From NCBI RefSeq assembly GCF_000092125.1, contig NC_014212.1, positions 1-64,000 on the forward strand: 64,000 bases of DNA. Direction: 5' to 3'. The position numbers and the translations under genes are program-made. The notes below the pieces were generated by a model that had not been told where the DNA came from, did no database searches, and saw only the letters and a list, made by a program, of their open reading frames with translations. How positions within the stretch are numbered: position 1 is the stretch's first letter; each line of letters starts with the position of its first letter. This DNA is from Allomeiothermus silvanus DSM 9946 (lineage in GTDB: Bacteria; Deinococcota; Deinococci; Deinococcales; Thermaceae). Positions 46,974-54,942 of the stretch are shown here, piece by piece.

Positions 46974-47471
46974 CTACGGTGATCGTAGCGCTTTGCGTTT
47001 CGTGCGGCGCTCGCCACCAGATCTATCCTCGCGCTGCTCGAGCCGCCGAATCTCGTCGATGAAATTCTCCACCGAGTTAAACTCGCGATACACCGAAGCG
47101 AAGCGGATGTAGGCCACCGGGTCTTGTTCACGCAAAAAGGCCAGCGCTTTGAGGCCGATCTCCTCGGAGGTGATCTCGGCGGTGTCCACGTTGTCCTCGA
47201 AGCTGTAGGCGAATCGCTGCAAGGCCTCGGTGTCTACCGGACGCTTCTCGCAGGCCAACAAGAGCCCGCGCAAGAGCTTTTCCGGGTTGAAAGTCTCCTT
47301 GCGGCCCGAACGCTTGAGGACCATCAAAGGCTCGACTTGAGCGCGTTCGTAAGTGGTAAAGCGCCGCCCACAGTTCTCGCATTCGCGGCGGCGGCGGATA
47401 GCCCCGCCCTCGCTAGCCGGGCGGGAGTCAATCACGCGAGTATCGGGGGCATTGCAGTAGGGGCAGGTCAT
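46974..47471 (-). CDS. nrdR: Transcriptional repressor NrdR
   Basis: NrdR is a nucleotide-sensing repressor of ribonucleotide reductase genes. The 165 aa protein has the N-terminal zinc ribbon CPYCNAPDTRVIDSRP with CENCGRRFTTYERAQ, and an ATP-cone domain (VLKRSGRKETFNPEKLLRGL through AYIRFASVYREFNSVENF). No nrd genes or NrdR boxes were noticed here, so targets lie elsewhere. Upstream is a short intergenic region with degenerate ACGC/ACGT words. Confidence 0.97.
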   Translation of the reverse strand: MTCPYCNAPDTRVIDSRPASEGGAIRRRRECENCGRRFTTYERAQVEPLMVLKRSGRKETFNPEKLLRGLLLACEKRPVDTEALQRFAYSFEDNVDTAEITSEEIGLKALAFLREQDPVAYIRFASVYREFNSVENFIDEIRRLEQREDRSGGERRTKRKALRSP

Positions 47472-47579
47472 AGGGATGCCATACGTCGAACGCCAAGCGG
47501 GGTGCGCTATGGGGATTTTGCGCTGGACATACGACGCTTAAGAGACATTCTCTCTCCTTTGTCTGCCAGTAAACGTGAC

Positions 47580-48290
47580 TCAAGGCAGTTCCCGTAGTAG
47601 GTCGTAGATTTCCGGAGGCTGGGGCGGCTCGGGTAAGAGTACCTCCAGTACCTGGCCACGAATTCCCTCCGAGACCATCGATCCCAGCCCTACCGCAGCT
47701 CGCACCAGGGCTTGGTCATACTCGCTGCTCGAGGCATCCCGGCTAGGCACGATGCCGTTGACCCGCACGTTCTCTGGAAAGATCTGGGTAGTTCCTTCGA
47801 TCAAACCCGCCACTGCGCCTCGGATGGAGAGTACGTGCGGCTGGTTACGGCCCGAGGGGGGCAGCACCACCGTTACGAAACCCCCACCCGAGAGGTAGCG
47901 CAACCCGTGCTGCATCACGTAGAGGCTGGACTTAACGTCGGCGTTCAACAGGTCATACCATTCGCTTTCCAATAGCTCGAGGAAAGGGGTCTTGCTATCG
48001 GCCCGGGTTACGTGGACGATGCCGTCCAGGGTGCCGAATAGCTCCTCCACCTTGTCGAAGGTGTTCATCACATCCAGCACCACCGCCATATCACCCCGGA
48101 TGGGGATAGCGGTGGCACCCAGTTCTTCTACCTCGGAGGCTACGCCGGTAGCCAGTTCGACATCCGGGTCTACCGCCACCACCGTGGCTCCGTTACGCCC
48201 GTAGGCATGGGCCAATGAGCGCCCGTAGCCACGCCCTGCCCCGGTGACCATGACGATTCGGCCTGATAGACCCAGCAGATCCCTTGTCAT
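47580..48290 (-). CDS. SDR-fold protein lacking the catalytic Tyr-Lys
   Basis: A short-chain dehydrogenase/reductase-fold protein of 236 aa (start MTRDLLGLSGRIVMVTG). The nucleotide-binding loop TGAGRGYGRSLA and the adenine-side Asp (VVAVDPDVEL) are kept. At the active site, however, the normal YxxxK is replaced: the matching stretch reads HVLSIRGAVAGLIEG, with Val in place of Tyr and Arg in place of Lys. It may bind NAD(P) without standard dehydrogenase activity. TAGAAT lies 8 nt before the ATG, overlapping a GGAG site. Confidence 0.8.
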   Translation of the reverse strand: MTRDLLGLSGRIVMVTGAGRGYGRSLAHAYGRNGATVVAVDPDVELATGVASEVEELGATAIPIRGDMAVVLDVMNTFDKVEELFGTLDGIVHVTRADSKTPFLELLESEWYDLLNADVKSSLYVMQHGLRYLSGGGFVTVVLPPSGRNQPHVLSIRGAVAGLIEGTTQIFPENVRVNGIVPSRDASSSEYDQALVRAAVGLGSMVSEGIRGQVLEVLLPEPPQPPEIYDLLRELP

Positions 48291-48443
48291 GCCACTCCAT
48301 TCTACGTGAAGAAGTGAACATAGTCGCAATAAACTTACCGCTTCCTTCAACCCCGCTTTAGATCTCAGAATCTTCGGCGGCGCGCGAGCTATGGAGATGG
48401 TCGCAGGTCGTTTGGGTACGATACATGCCCTACACTTGGTCCC

Positions 48444-49134
48444 ATGGCCCGTAACGCCTATGGTTGGCTTTGCGACAAGATTATAGTTTTAAAGATTACC
48501 GGGCCGAGGCTGAGGCTGTCCATGCGCGGATCCAGCAAGCCCACCCGGGAGCGAAGAACCTGCTCGAGGTAGCTTGCGGCACCGGGAAGCACCTCGAGCA
48601 CTTAAAAGCCCACTACGAGGCAGTAGGGCTCGATCTCGATGCAAAGCAGCTCGAGGAGGCCCGCCGGCGCAACCCTGAGGTTGTCTTCTACCAGGGGGAT
48701 ATGCGTACGTTCGACCTGGGGCGCACCTTCGACGCGATCACCTGCTTGTTCAGTGCCATTGGCCACGCAGGTAGCGTGGAAGGGCTCGAGGCGGCGGTAT
48801 ATACGATGGCCCGCCACTTAAACCCCGGTGGGGTATTGTTGGTGGAGCCCTGGCTCTCGCCCCAGGTCTGGCAGAATAACCGCATGCGCTGTTTGTCGAC
48901 GAGCCCGACCTCAAGGTGGCCCGTATGAACGTGAGCCGCCAGGAGGGGCGCGAGAGCGTGCTCGAGTTCCGCTACTTGATCGCTACCCCCCAAGGTGTCG
49001 AGTATTTCACCGGGGTGCGCTACCTCCGCACCAATAACCACTCGGTCAATCGGCCCATGCTCGCTATCAACGAGGCGATGGGCTTTGTCAAGGAACCGGC
49101 CTTCGTCACCTTGATACAGGAGATTTCTCAATGA
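48444..49134 (+). pseudogene. Methyltransferase gene with two frameshifts, fused to a GNAT C-terminal fragment
   Basis: Starting at ATG 48444, the frame reads MARNAYGWLCDKI and then shifts near 48483; from there a second frame encodes an S-adenosylmethionine methyltransferase (YSFKDYRAEAEAVHARI, AdoMet motif LLEVACGTGKHLEHL, RTFDLGRTFDAITCLFSAIG, GGVLLVEPWL). A second shift near 48885 moves to a third frame: HALFVDEPDLKVARMNVSR to GVEYFT. Each break is mended by adding one base. After GVEYFT the frame runs into an acetyltransferase tail (TNNHSVNRPMLAINEAMGF) like those of the GNAT genes downstream. A leaderless-type -10 TACACT ends 7 nt before the ATG. Confidence 0.8.
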
Positions 49135-49628
49135 GCGTGTACACCCGCCCCTACCACTCAGTAGACGAAGCAGCTTGCCTCGAGGTCTTCGATTCCAACG
49201 TGCCCAAGTATTTCTCGACCGAGGAGCGGGAGGAGTTCGAGACTTTCCTCAAGTTGCCCAGTTGCGTGTATCTGGTGCTCGAGCAATCAGGCCAAATCGT
49301 GGGCTGTGGCGGCTACTGCGTCCACCAGGAGAGTGGGCAGGGTGATTTGTGCTGGGGGATGGTGCGGCGTGAGTTGCACGGCACGGGTTTGGGCAAAAGG
49401 CTGCTGCTTGAGCGCCTCGGCCGCATCGTGCAAGACCCCCAGGTCACCTCCATCCGCCTCGACACCAGCCAGCACACCTGCGGCTTCTTCGCCAAGTTTG
49501 GCTTCGTCACCCTGGCCATCATCCTGAACGGCTACGGGCCGGACCTCAACCGTTACGACATGAGGCTCTGGTTGGATGAAGCTGCTCGAAGGCGCATCCA
49601 GAATGCTTACCAAGCGATCCAGGCATAA
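49131..49628 (+). CDS. GNAT-family N-acetyltransferase
   Basis: A single-domain acetyltransferase of 165 aa that moves an acetyl group from acetyl-CoA to an unknown amine. The acetyl-CoA loop is present as RELHGTGLGKRLLLERL (the R/Q-x-x-G-x-G/A pattern), with VGCGGYCVHQ as the preceding strands and QHTCGFFAKFGFVTLAI as the C-terminal part. Its ATG overlaps the TGA of the chimeric pseudogene (ATGA). It is the first intact member of a run of GNAT genes. Confidence 0.9.
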   Translation: MSVYTRPYHSVDEAACLEVFDSNVPKYFSTEEREEFETFLKLPSCVYLVLEQSGQIVGCGGYCVHQESGQGDLCWGMVRRELHGTGLGKRLLLERLGRIVQDPQVTSIRLDTSQHTCGFFAKFGFVTLAIILNGYGPDLNRYDMRLWLDEAARRRIQNAYQAIQA

Positions 49629-49710
49629 CTAAGGCAAGGCGCGCTCTCCCTCGGCGAAACTGCAGATTATCTATCCCCCGGTGCTCGCTGAGGTCTGAAA
49701 GGAAAGCTGC

Positions 49711-50730
49711 ATGAGTCTGCTCATTCGTCTCGCCCGAAAACCCCAAGATTTTCTACGCGTTGCCGAGATCCTCAATGCCGTTGAGCCGGAGTGGCCGGTC
49801 ACGGCGGGGATGCTCGAGCACTGGGACAAGAACCACGACCCCAAGTACCATCGCGCCGAGTTCGTGGCCGAGCTGGATGCTCAGATCGTGGGCCTGGGCT
49901 CCATCGGCGAAGACCGCTGGGCCTACGAACCGGGTAAGTTCGTCTTCGACATCCAGGTCCACCCCGAGTTCCAGGGACGGGGTGTAGGCCGGGCGATCTA
50001 CGACCACCTCATCGAGCACGTCCAGCTGATGAACCCCACCCTGCTGCAAGTGGGAACCCGGGAGAACCGCCCGCGGGCCCGGGCTTTCTTGGAACGCCGC
50101 GGCTTTGTAGAGACCTGGCGGCGCTACGAGTCGTGGCTCGAGACCCGAGACTTTGACTGCTCCCTCTACACCGACCTCGCCGAGCGGGTGAAAAGGGCCG
50201 GGCTCGAGATCAAGAGCTGGGGTGAACTCTCTGCCGACCCCGATGCCCCCCGCAAACTATGGGAACTCGACTGGCTCCTTTTACAGGATGTGCCGATGGG
50301 CTTGAAGTTCGTAAAGCGCGACCTCGAGCAGTGGATCAAGGAGGAGATTCAAGACCCCCACTTTGTCCCCCAGGCTTGCTTCATCGCCCTTGACCCTAAC
50401 CGGGAGGATCCACTTACCGGGAGCTACGTAGGCTACTCCCAGCTCACCCGTAACCCGGCTGGGTTCTGGGGTATCAACATGACCGGAGTGTTGCGTGAGT
50501 ACCGCGGTAAAGGGGTTGCCAAGGCCCTCAAGCTCGAGGGCATCCGCTATGTCAAGGAACATGGCGGGGAGCAGATCCGCACCACCAACGACCCGCCTAA
50601 CAGCGCTATGCTCGCCATGAACCTTGATCTGGGTTTCCGACGCCAGCCTTCGTTGTTGCGCTACCAGAAGGCGCTCGACGGGAGAAAGATCGAGCCTTTT
50701 GATGCGGAGAAGTATATGAGGGGGAGGTAG
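49711..50730 (+). CDS. Tandem-domain GNAT acetyltransferase
   Basis: A 339 aa protein with two GNAT domains. The N-terminal domain (about 1-150) has HPEFQGRGVGRAIYDHLI as its acetyl-CoA site and ends with ARAFLERRGFVETWRRYESW. The C-terminal domain (about 185-325) has TGVLREYRGKGVAKALKLEG and IRTTNDPPNSAMLAMNLDLGFRRQ (in two parts). Two-domain GNATs include mycothiol synthase, but the substrate here is unknown. A GAAAGGA stretch precedes the ATG. It is the intact counterpart of the split tandem gene at 51022-51996. Confidence 0.9.
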   Translation: MSLLIRLARKPQDFLRVAEILNAVEPEWPVTAGMLEHWDKNHDPKYHRAEFVAELDAQIVGLGSIGEDRWAYEPGKFVFDIQVHPEFQGRGVGRAIYDHLIEHVQLMNPTLLQVGTRENRPRARAFLERRGFVETWRRYESWLETRDFDCSLYTDLAERVKRAGLEIKSWGELSADPDAPRKLWELDWLLLQDVPMGLKFVKRDLEQWIKEEIQDPHFVPQACFIALDPNREDPLTGSYVGYSQLTRNPAGFWGINMTGVLREYRGKGVAKALKLEGIRYVKEHGGEQIRTTNDPPNSAMLAMNLDLGFRRQPSLLRYQKALDGRKIEPFDAEKYMRGR

Positions 50731-50733
50731 CTT

Positions 50734-50931
50734 TTACTCTTCCGTTCCGAATAGCCGCCCCACCATGTAATCGATTAACAGGAAGAGAACAACCAGCATG
50801 ATCAGCAAACCCCACCAGGGTGTGTTCACCCAGATCAGCACGAAGGTGCGCTCGAGAACTTTGTAGAGGATGAAACCGAAGATGAGCGTGGTGACCAGGG
50901 TAGCTAGCTTCTGGCGGATTTGCTTGCCCAC
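50734..50931 (-). CDS. Small two-helix membrane protein
   Basis: A 65 aa protein if begun at GTG 50931 (VGKQIRQKLATLV), with two hydrophobic segments (LVTTLIFGFILYKVLERTFV and WWGLLIMLVVLFLLIDYMVG) and a charged tail. No family recognised. A -10-like TACCCT lies 6 nt before the GTG, the same hexamer used by the 16S promoter here, so it may be leaderless. An upstream in-frame ATG (50970) would add 13 residues. It is convergent with the tandem GNAT gene, only 3 bp from its stop codon. Confidence 0.6.
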   Translation of the reverse strand: MGKQIRQKLATLVTTLIFGFILYKVLERTFVLIWVNTPWWGLLIMLVVLFLLIDYMVGRLFGTEE

Positions 50932-51021
50932 ATACCCAGGGTAGCACGGGAGCGCTTTGGCAAACCGCAACGCCCAGCGATTTTGCTGAGACTGTCGCGA
51001 TCATCCAGTAAGGGGAAAACC

Positions 51022-51996
51022 ATGACCACCCAGCTGACCATACGATCCTTTACCCAAGACGACTACCCGGCCATTGCCGAACTGCTCACTGCCGTTTGGC
51101 CCGAGTACCCCACCACCGCCGAGGCCATGGCCCATGACGACGGCACGAACCCCCAGTATATCCGCTGGAACCGCCTGGTGGCCCTGGAAGACGGCAAGAT
51201 CGTCGGGCAGGCCGAGTATACCCAGTTTCTCGGCATGTACCACCCGCAGAAGTTCGGGTTATGGGTCTCGGTGCACCCCCTGCACCGCCAACGCGGGATC
51301 GGAAAGCTGCTCTACGCCGCGGCGCTGAAGGCCCTCGAGCCCTACGACCCGATCTCGCTGCTCACTTCTACCCGCGAAGATCAAACCGGCGCGATTCACT
51401 GGCTCCACTCCCTCGGCTTCCAGGAGGTCAAACGCTAACGCTACTGGGAATCGCGGCTGGAGGTGAATAGCTTCGACCCCGCGCCCTTCGCCGGGGCCGA
51501 GGAGAAGGTACGGCAGCACGGCCTGGAGATCACCACGCTGGCCGAACTCGCCGCGCTCGAGCCGGAAACCTACCAGCGGAAGTTTTATGACCTATGGTGC
51601 GAGGTTCGAGAGGACGTCCCACGCCCCGAACCCGCCACCCCGGTGAGCTTCGAGGAGTTCCACAAGTGGATCTTCGAGAGCCCTCGGCTGTTGCCGGAAG
51701 GGACGTTCGTTGCGGTGGACCCCCGCACGGGAGCCTACGTGGGCCTGAGCCAGCTCTGGAAGCCAGCGGGCGGCGAGCACCTCGAGACCGGCCTGACCGG
51801 CGTCCGCCGAGCCTACCGCCGTAAGGGGCTGGCCTTGGCGATGAAGCTCCGCGCGGCGGAGTACGCCAAGCACGTAGGAGCCCCGGAGATCCGCACCGGG
51901 AACGAGTCCAACAACCGCCCGATGCTGGCCATCAACGAGGCCCTGGGCTTCAAGAAACAACCGGCCTGGATTGATTTTGTCAAGGTGCTGAAATGA
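51022..51996 (+). pseudogene. Tandem-domain GNAT acetyltransferase split by an in-frame stop codon
   Basis: ATG 51022 (with AAGGGG upstream) opens a first GNAT domain: TIRSFTQDDYPAIAELL, LWVSVHPLHRQRGIGKLLYA, IHWLHSLGFQEVKR, then TAA at 51436-51438. The same frame continues without shift: RYWESRLEVNSFDPAPF, followed by a full second domain with TGVRRAYRRKGLALAMKLRA and IRTGNESNNRPMLAINEALGF, ending at 51996. Aligned with the 339 aa tandem protein, the stop falls in the linker between domains (R-stop-RYWES against R-RYESW). Either the gene is broken or it now makes two separate domains; a GTG at 51463 could start the second (177 aa), though its GGAGG is too close. Confidence 0.8.
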
Positions 51997-52146
51997 TGTT
52001 CGCCTCGAGGCCCTACCAACCCGCCGAGCTCGAGCGCCCCTGCACCTTCCCTGGCTCGCTGCCACCAGATGTCAGCCGTGCCCGACGCGTTCGTTCACCC
52101 CGGAGACCTGGTCTGGCGCACGCTGCCGATGCGCAAAGCGCTCTAG
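51996..52146 (+). pseudogene. Remnant of another GNAT gene
   Basis: An ATG overlapping the previous stop opens MFASRPYQPAELER, which looks like the start of a GNAT protein. The frame then changes, and a second frame reads AFVHPGDLVWRTLPMRKAL before a TAG, like the HPGDLVW segment found early in some GNAT families. The piece is about 150 bp, lacks an acetyl-CoA site and seems to be an internally decayed N-terminal fragment. Recognition rests on two short motifs, so the call is tentative. Confidence 0.4.
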
Positions 52147-52171
52147 GGGTGAGGGGTATTATATTTGCCGG

Positions 52172-52954
52172 ATGCACTACGTGATCGGGGATATCCACGG
52201 CTGCCTGGAGGGGTTGGTCCGGCTCCTGCAGGGAACCGGGTTGATCGGGGAGGAGCGAGAGTGGACCGGTGGGAAGACCCAGCTCTGGTGTCTGGGCGAC
52301 TATACCGACCGGGGCCCTGACGGGGTGGGGGTGATCGAACTCCTGATGCGGCTGGAGCGCGAAGCCGAGGCCGCCGGGGGTGCGGTGAACGCCCTCTTGG
52401 GCAACCACGACGTGATTCTCCAGCAGGCCTATTACTTCCCCGAACGCAAGAGCGGCTTCGCCCAGGGTGGGCGCCACCTGACCTTCCACGAGATGTGGCT
52501 GCGGGCTGGGGGCCAAGAACATGACCGGGCTCGGCTGGCCCCCCGCCATATCGCCTGGCTGGCCCGCAGGCCCGCCCTGGCTCAGGTGGATGGCGTGCTG
52601 TTGATGCACTCCGACAGCGATTCCTATCTCCACTACGGCTCCAGCGTCGAGGAGATCAACGCCCGTATCAAGAAGGTGCTGCACTCCGATGACTACCGCG
52701 CCTGGGACCGCTTAGAGGAGCGCTTAGCCGCGCGGCTTGCCTTTTGGGGCGGCCTGGAGAAAGCCCTAGACTTTCTAGGCCGGATGGGGGCGGAGCGGCT
52801 CCTGCACGGGCACACCCCCATCTACAGCCTGCTGGGCTGCTCTCCAGAGGAGGTTACCGAACCCCTCGAGTACGCCGAGGGGTTGTGCGTAAACCTCGAG
52901 CACGCGATCTGGAAAGGAGGGCCAGGGTTCATCTATCGGTTGGAGGGGGCGTAA
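52172..52954 (+). CDS. Metallophosphoesterase (serine/threonine phosphatase-like)
   Basis: A calcineurin-type phosphoesterase of 260 aa with the complete metal-site series: GDIHG (residues 6-10), GDYTDRGPDG, LLGNHDVIL, a mid His in LLMHSDSDSY and LLHGHTPIYSLL. Diadenosine tetraphosphatases and PrpA/E-type protein phosphatases share this set; the substrate is not determined. A -10-like TATTAT ends 12 nt before the ATG and no ribosome binding site is visible, so the leader is very short. Confidence 0.9.
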   Translation: MHYVIGDIHGCLEGLVRLLQGTGLIGEEREWTGGKTQLWCLGDYTDRGPDGVGVIELLMRLEREAEAAGGAVNALLGNHDVILQQAYYFPERKSGFAQGGRHLTFHEMWLRAGGQEHDRARLAPRHIAWLARRPALAQVDGVLLMHSDSDSYLHYGSSVEEINARIKKVLHSDDYRAWDRLEERLAARLAFWGGLEKALDFLGRMGAERLLHGHTPIYSLLGCSPEEVTEPLEYAEGLCVNLEHAIWKGGPGFIYRLEGA

Positions 52955-53056
52955 GACGAAGTAGGGGGACAAGAGATCGGTGCTGTAAGCGGTCTGCCAG
53001 ATTCGTTTTGCCTTTTGAAGCCCACCTTAGCCCAAAGCTTAACGGAACGCTACCCC

Positions 53057-53212
53057 TGAGTACCGGCGCCAGCCGGGGGCCGATGGCCCTTCACTTGAGT
53101 ACCGGCGCCAGCCGGGGGCCGATGGCCCTTCACTTGAGTACCGGCGCCAGCCGGGGGCCGATGGCCCTTCACTTGAGTACCGGCGCCAGCCGGGGGCCGA
53201 TGGCCCTTCACT
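53057..53212. repeat. Four exact 39-bp tandem repeats
   Basis: TGAGTACCGGCGCCAGCCGG starts each 39-bp unit, at 53057, 53096, 53135 and 53174; the four appear identical. Each unit holds GGGCC-GAT-GGCCC and CCGG/CCGG pairings, so a transcript could form a row of hairpins. The period is 13 codons and open frames cross it on both strands, but neither has a plausible start or family. The remainder of the 326-bp gap 52955-53280 shows nothing else, apart from a CATAAT 7 nt before the next gene. Confidence 0.95.
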
Positions 53213-53280
53213 GCCCTGCGGTCGGCGAAACCAACCTCTGGGGTGGGGTTCGATCCTGAGCGGGAGGCATAATAAAAACC

Positions 53281-54345
53281 ATGAGCTTTCCCTATCTCCA
53301 ACTCGAGGGCGACCCCTACACCCAGGGGCTTGCCCAAGGCCAGCAACTCCAGCCGCAGATCGGGCACAATCTGGAGGTCTACTTCCGTCGCTTTGAGGTG
53401 GAGGGAAAGTTGCACCGCGAGGCCGTGCTCGAGCGCTCCGAGCGCTACCTGAGCGCCATCAGCAGCAAAAACCCCGATTACTTCGCCGGGATAGAGGGCA
53501 TCGCCGACGGCGGGGGCTTTGACCTGCTGGAGATCGGGGCCTTGAATTTCCGCTACGAGATTCTCTATCACCAGTTCGCTCATGAGCCACCCCAGGGCTG
53601 CACCGCCTTTGCTGTGCTGCCAAGCGCGAGCGCCGATGGGGCTTTGTGGATGGGGCAAAACTGGGATTGGATAGTAGACGTAAAAGGAGCCCTGCTCCAC
53701 ACCCGCCACCCCGACGGCCTCGAGACCCTCTCCTTCACCGAAGCGGGGATCTTCGGCGGGAAAATAGGAATGAACTCTGCCGGGTTAGGGCTTTGCATCA
53801 ACGGCCTGGTCTCCGCAGACGACGACTGGTCCCGCCTGGGTAAGCCTTTTCACCTGCGCACCTACGAGGTGCTGTGTTCGCGCACCCTCGAAGAGGCCAT
53901 CGCCAAAGCTACCGAGGAGCCCCGCTCGGGATCGGCCAATTTCCTCATCGGCCAGGGCGAAAAGGCCGTGAACTTAGAGACTGCCCCCCATGCGCTGATC
54001 CAGCTCGAGGGAGAGCGTTTGGTCCACGCCAACCACTTCGTCGACCCCGGCAGGTATGGGGTCCGGCTCTCGCCAGTAGAGTGGTTGGACCGCTCCCATC
54101 ACCGCCACCACCGGCTAGAAGCGCTGATTGCCCAGAAGAAGCCGGGGCTCGAGGACTTCAAAGCCGCCCTTGCCGACGGGGAAGGCCACCCCTACGCGGT
54201 TTGCCGTTACCCCAGCCCGGAGGAGTTCGAGCTGGGCGAGCCTTACCAGACGGTGGCCTCGGTGATCATGAACCTGAGTACCCGCGAGATGTGGGTCTCG
54301 GACGGGCCTCCGGACCAGAACCCATACCAGCGATACCGCTTCTAG
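53281..54345 (+). CDS. C45-family peptidase / acyl-coenzyme A:6-aminopenicillanic acid acyltransferase-like protein
   Basis: A 354 aa Ntn-hydrolase of the AAT/C45 group. The nucleophile is Cys107 in PPQGCTAFAVL; the fungal enzyme (357 aa) is cleaved before Cys103, so the position fits autoproteolytic maturation at Gly106-Cys107. Other family parts are GNNWD-like GQNWDWIVDV, KIGMNSAGLGLCINGL and NLETAP. No signal peptide, so the protein is cytoplasmic. Bacterial members usually act on unknown amides or N-acyl compounds. CATAAT ends 7 nt before the ATG, suggesting a leaderless mRNA; GGGAGG is too far away for good initiation. Confidence 0.88.
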   Translation: MSFPYLQLEGDPYTQGLAQGQQLQPQIGHNLEVYFRRFEVEGKLHREAVLERSERYLSAISSKNPDYFAGIEGIADGGGFDLLEIGALNFRYEILYHQFAHEPPQGCTAFAVLPSASADGALWMGQNWDWIVDVKGALLHTRHPDGLETLSFTEAGIFGGKIGMNSAGLGLCINGLVSADDDWSRLGKPFHLRTYEVLCSRTLEEAIAKATEEPRSGSANFLIGQGEKAVNLETAPHALIQLEGERLVHANHFVDPGRYGVRLSPVEWLDRSHHRHHRLEALIAQKKPGLEDFKAALADGEGHPYAVCRYPSPEEFELGEPYQTVASVIMNLSTREMWVSDGPPDQNPYQRYRF

Positions 54346-54370
54346 TACGTAACCCTGTCTAAGGGGGCGC

Positions 54371-54398
54371 TTGGGAAAGATTTTCCGCGGGCTACAAT
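54371..54398 (+). promoter_or_regulatory. Promoter of the macro-domain gene, leaderless type
   Basis: TTGGGA (54371-54376), a 16-bp spacer and TACAAT (54393-54398). The -10 ends 6 nt before the ATG at 54405, placing the expected transcription start at or beside the start codon. Confidence 0.6.
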
Positions 54399-54404
54399 TG
54401 GGGT

Positions 54405-54884
54405 ATGGCGCTCATCAAGATAGCCCAGGGCGACCTCACCGAGTTCACCGGGGACGCCATCGTGAACGCCGCCAACAACTATCTCCAACTCGGTGCGGGG
54501 GTAGCAGGGGCCATCCGTCGTAAGGGAGGGCCGCAGATCCAGGAGGAGTGCAACCGCATCGGCAAGATCAAGGTGGGCGAGGCCGCCGTGACCGGGGCTG
54601 GGAATCTGCCGGTCAGGTATATCCTCCACGCCGCCGTGCTGGGGGACGAACCCGCTACCCTCGAGACGGTTCGTCAGGCCACACGTAGCGCTCTGCTGCT
54701 GGCCCAGGCCAAGGGCATCGAGACTCTGGCTTTTCCCCTGCTGGGAACTGGAGTAGGGGGCTTGCCTATAGAGGCAGTGGCCAAGGTGATGCTCGAGGAG
54801 ATCAAGGCTGCCCCCGACACCCTTACCGTGACCCTGTACGGCTTTCGCCCCGAGGACGCGGAGGCCATTCGTCAGGCGCTATAG
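54405..54884 (+). CDS. Macro-domain (ADP-ribose-binding) protein
   Basis: A stand-alone macro domain of 159 aa that binds or hydrolyses ADP-ribose derivatives. The signature ligand loops are present: [34 protein letters not shown], and the phosphate loop [20 protein letters not shown]. The proteins of this length and type often act as deacetylases of O-acetyl-ADP-ribose or de-ADP-ribosylases. It is followed closely by recF (58 bp), on the same strand. Confidence 0.95.
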   Translation: MALIKIAQGDLTEFTGDAIVNAANNYLQLGAGVAGAIRRKGGPQIQEECNRIGKIKVGEAAVTGAGNLPVRYILHAAVLGDEPATLETVRQATRSALLLAQAKGIETLAFPLLGTGVGGLPIEAVAKVMLEEIKAAPDTLTVTLYGFRPEDAEAIRQAL

Positions 54885-54942
54885 CGCCAGCTTGTTAGCT
54901 CGAGCGTTGAGCATTGGGCGGTTTGCGTATAGCCTAGGGGCT

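Noticed and set aside
53050-53709. A frame with repeated KGHRPPAGAGTQV units, and one on the plus strand with repeated LSTGASRGPMALH units
   Set aside because: The repetition comes from the 39-bp DNA repeat. Neither frame has a good start or codon pattern, and the antisense one overlaps the C45-type gene.
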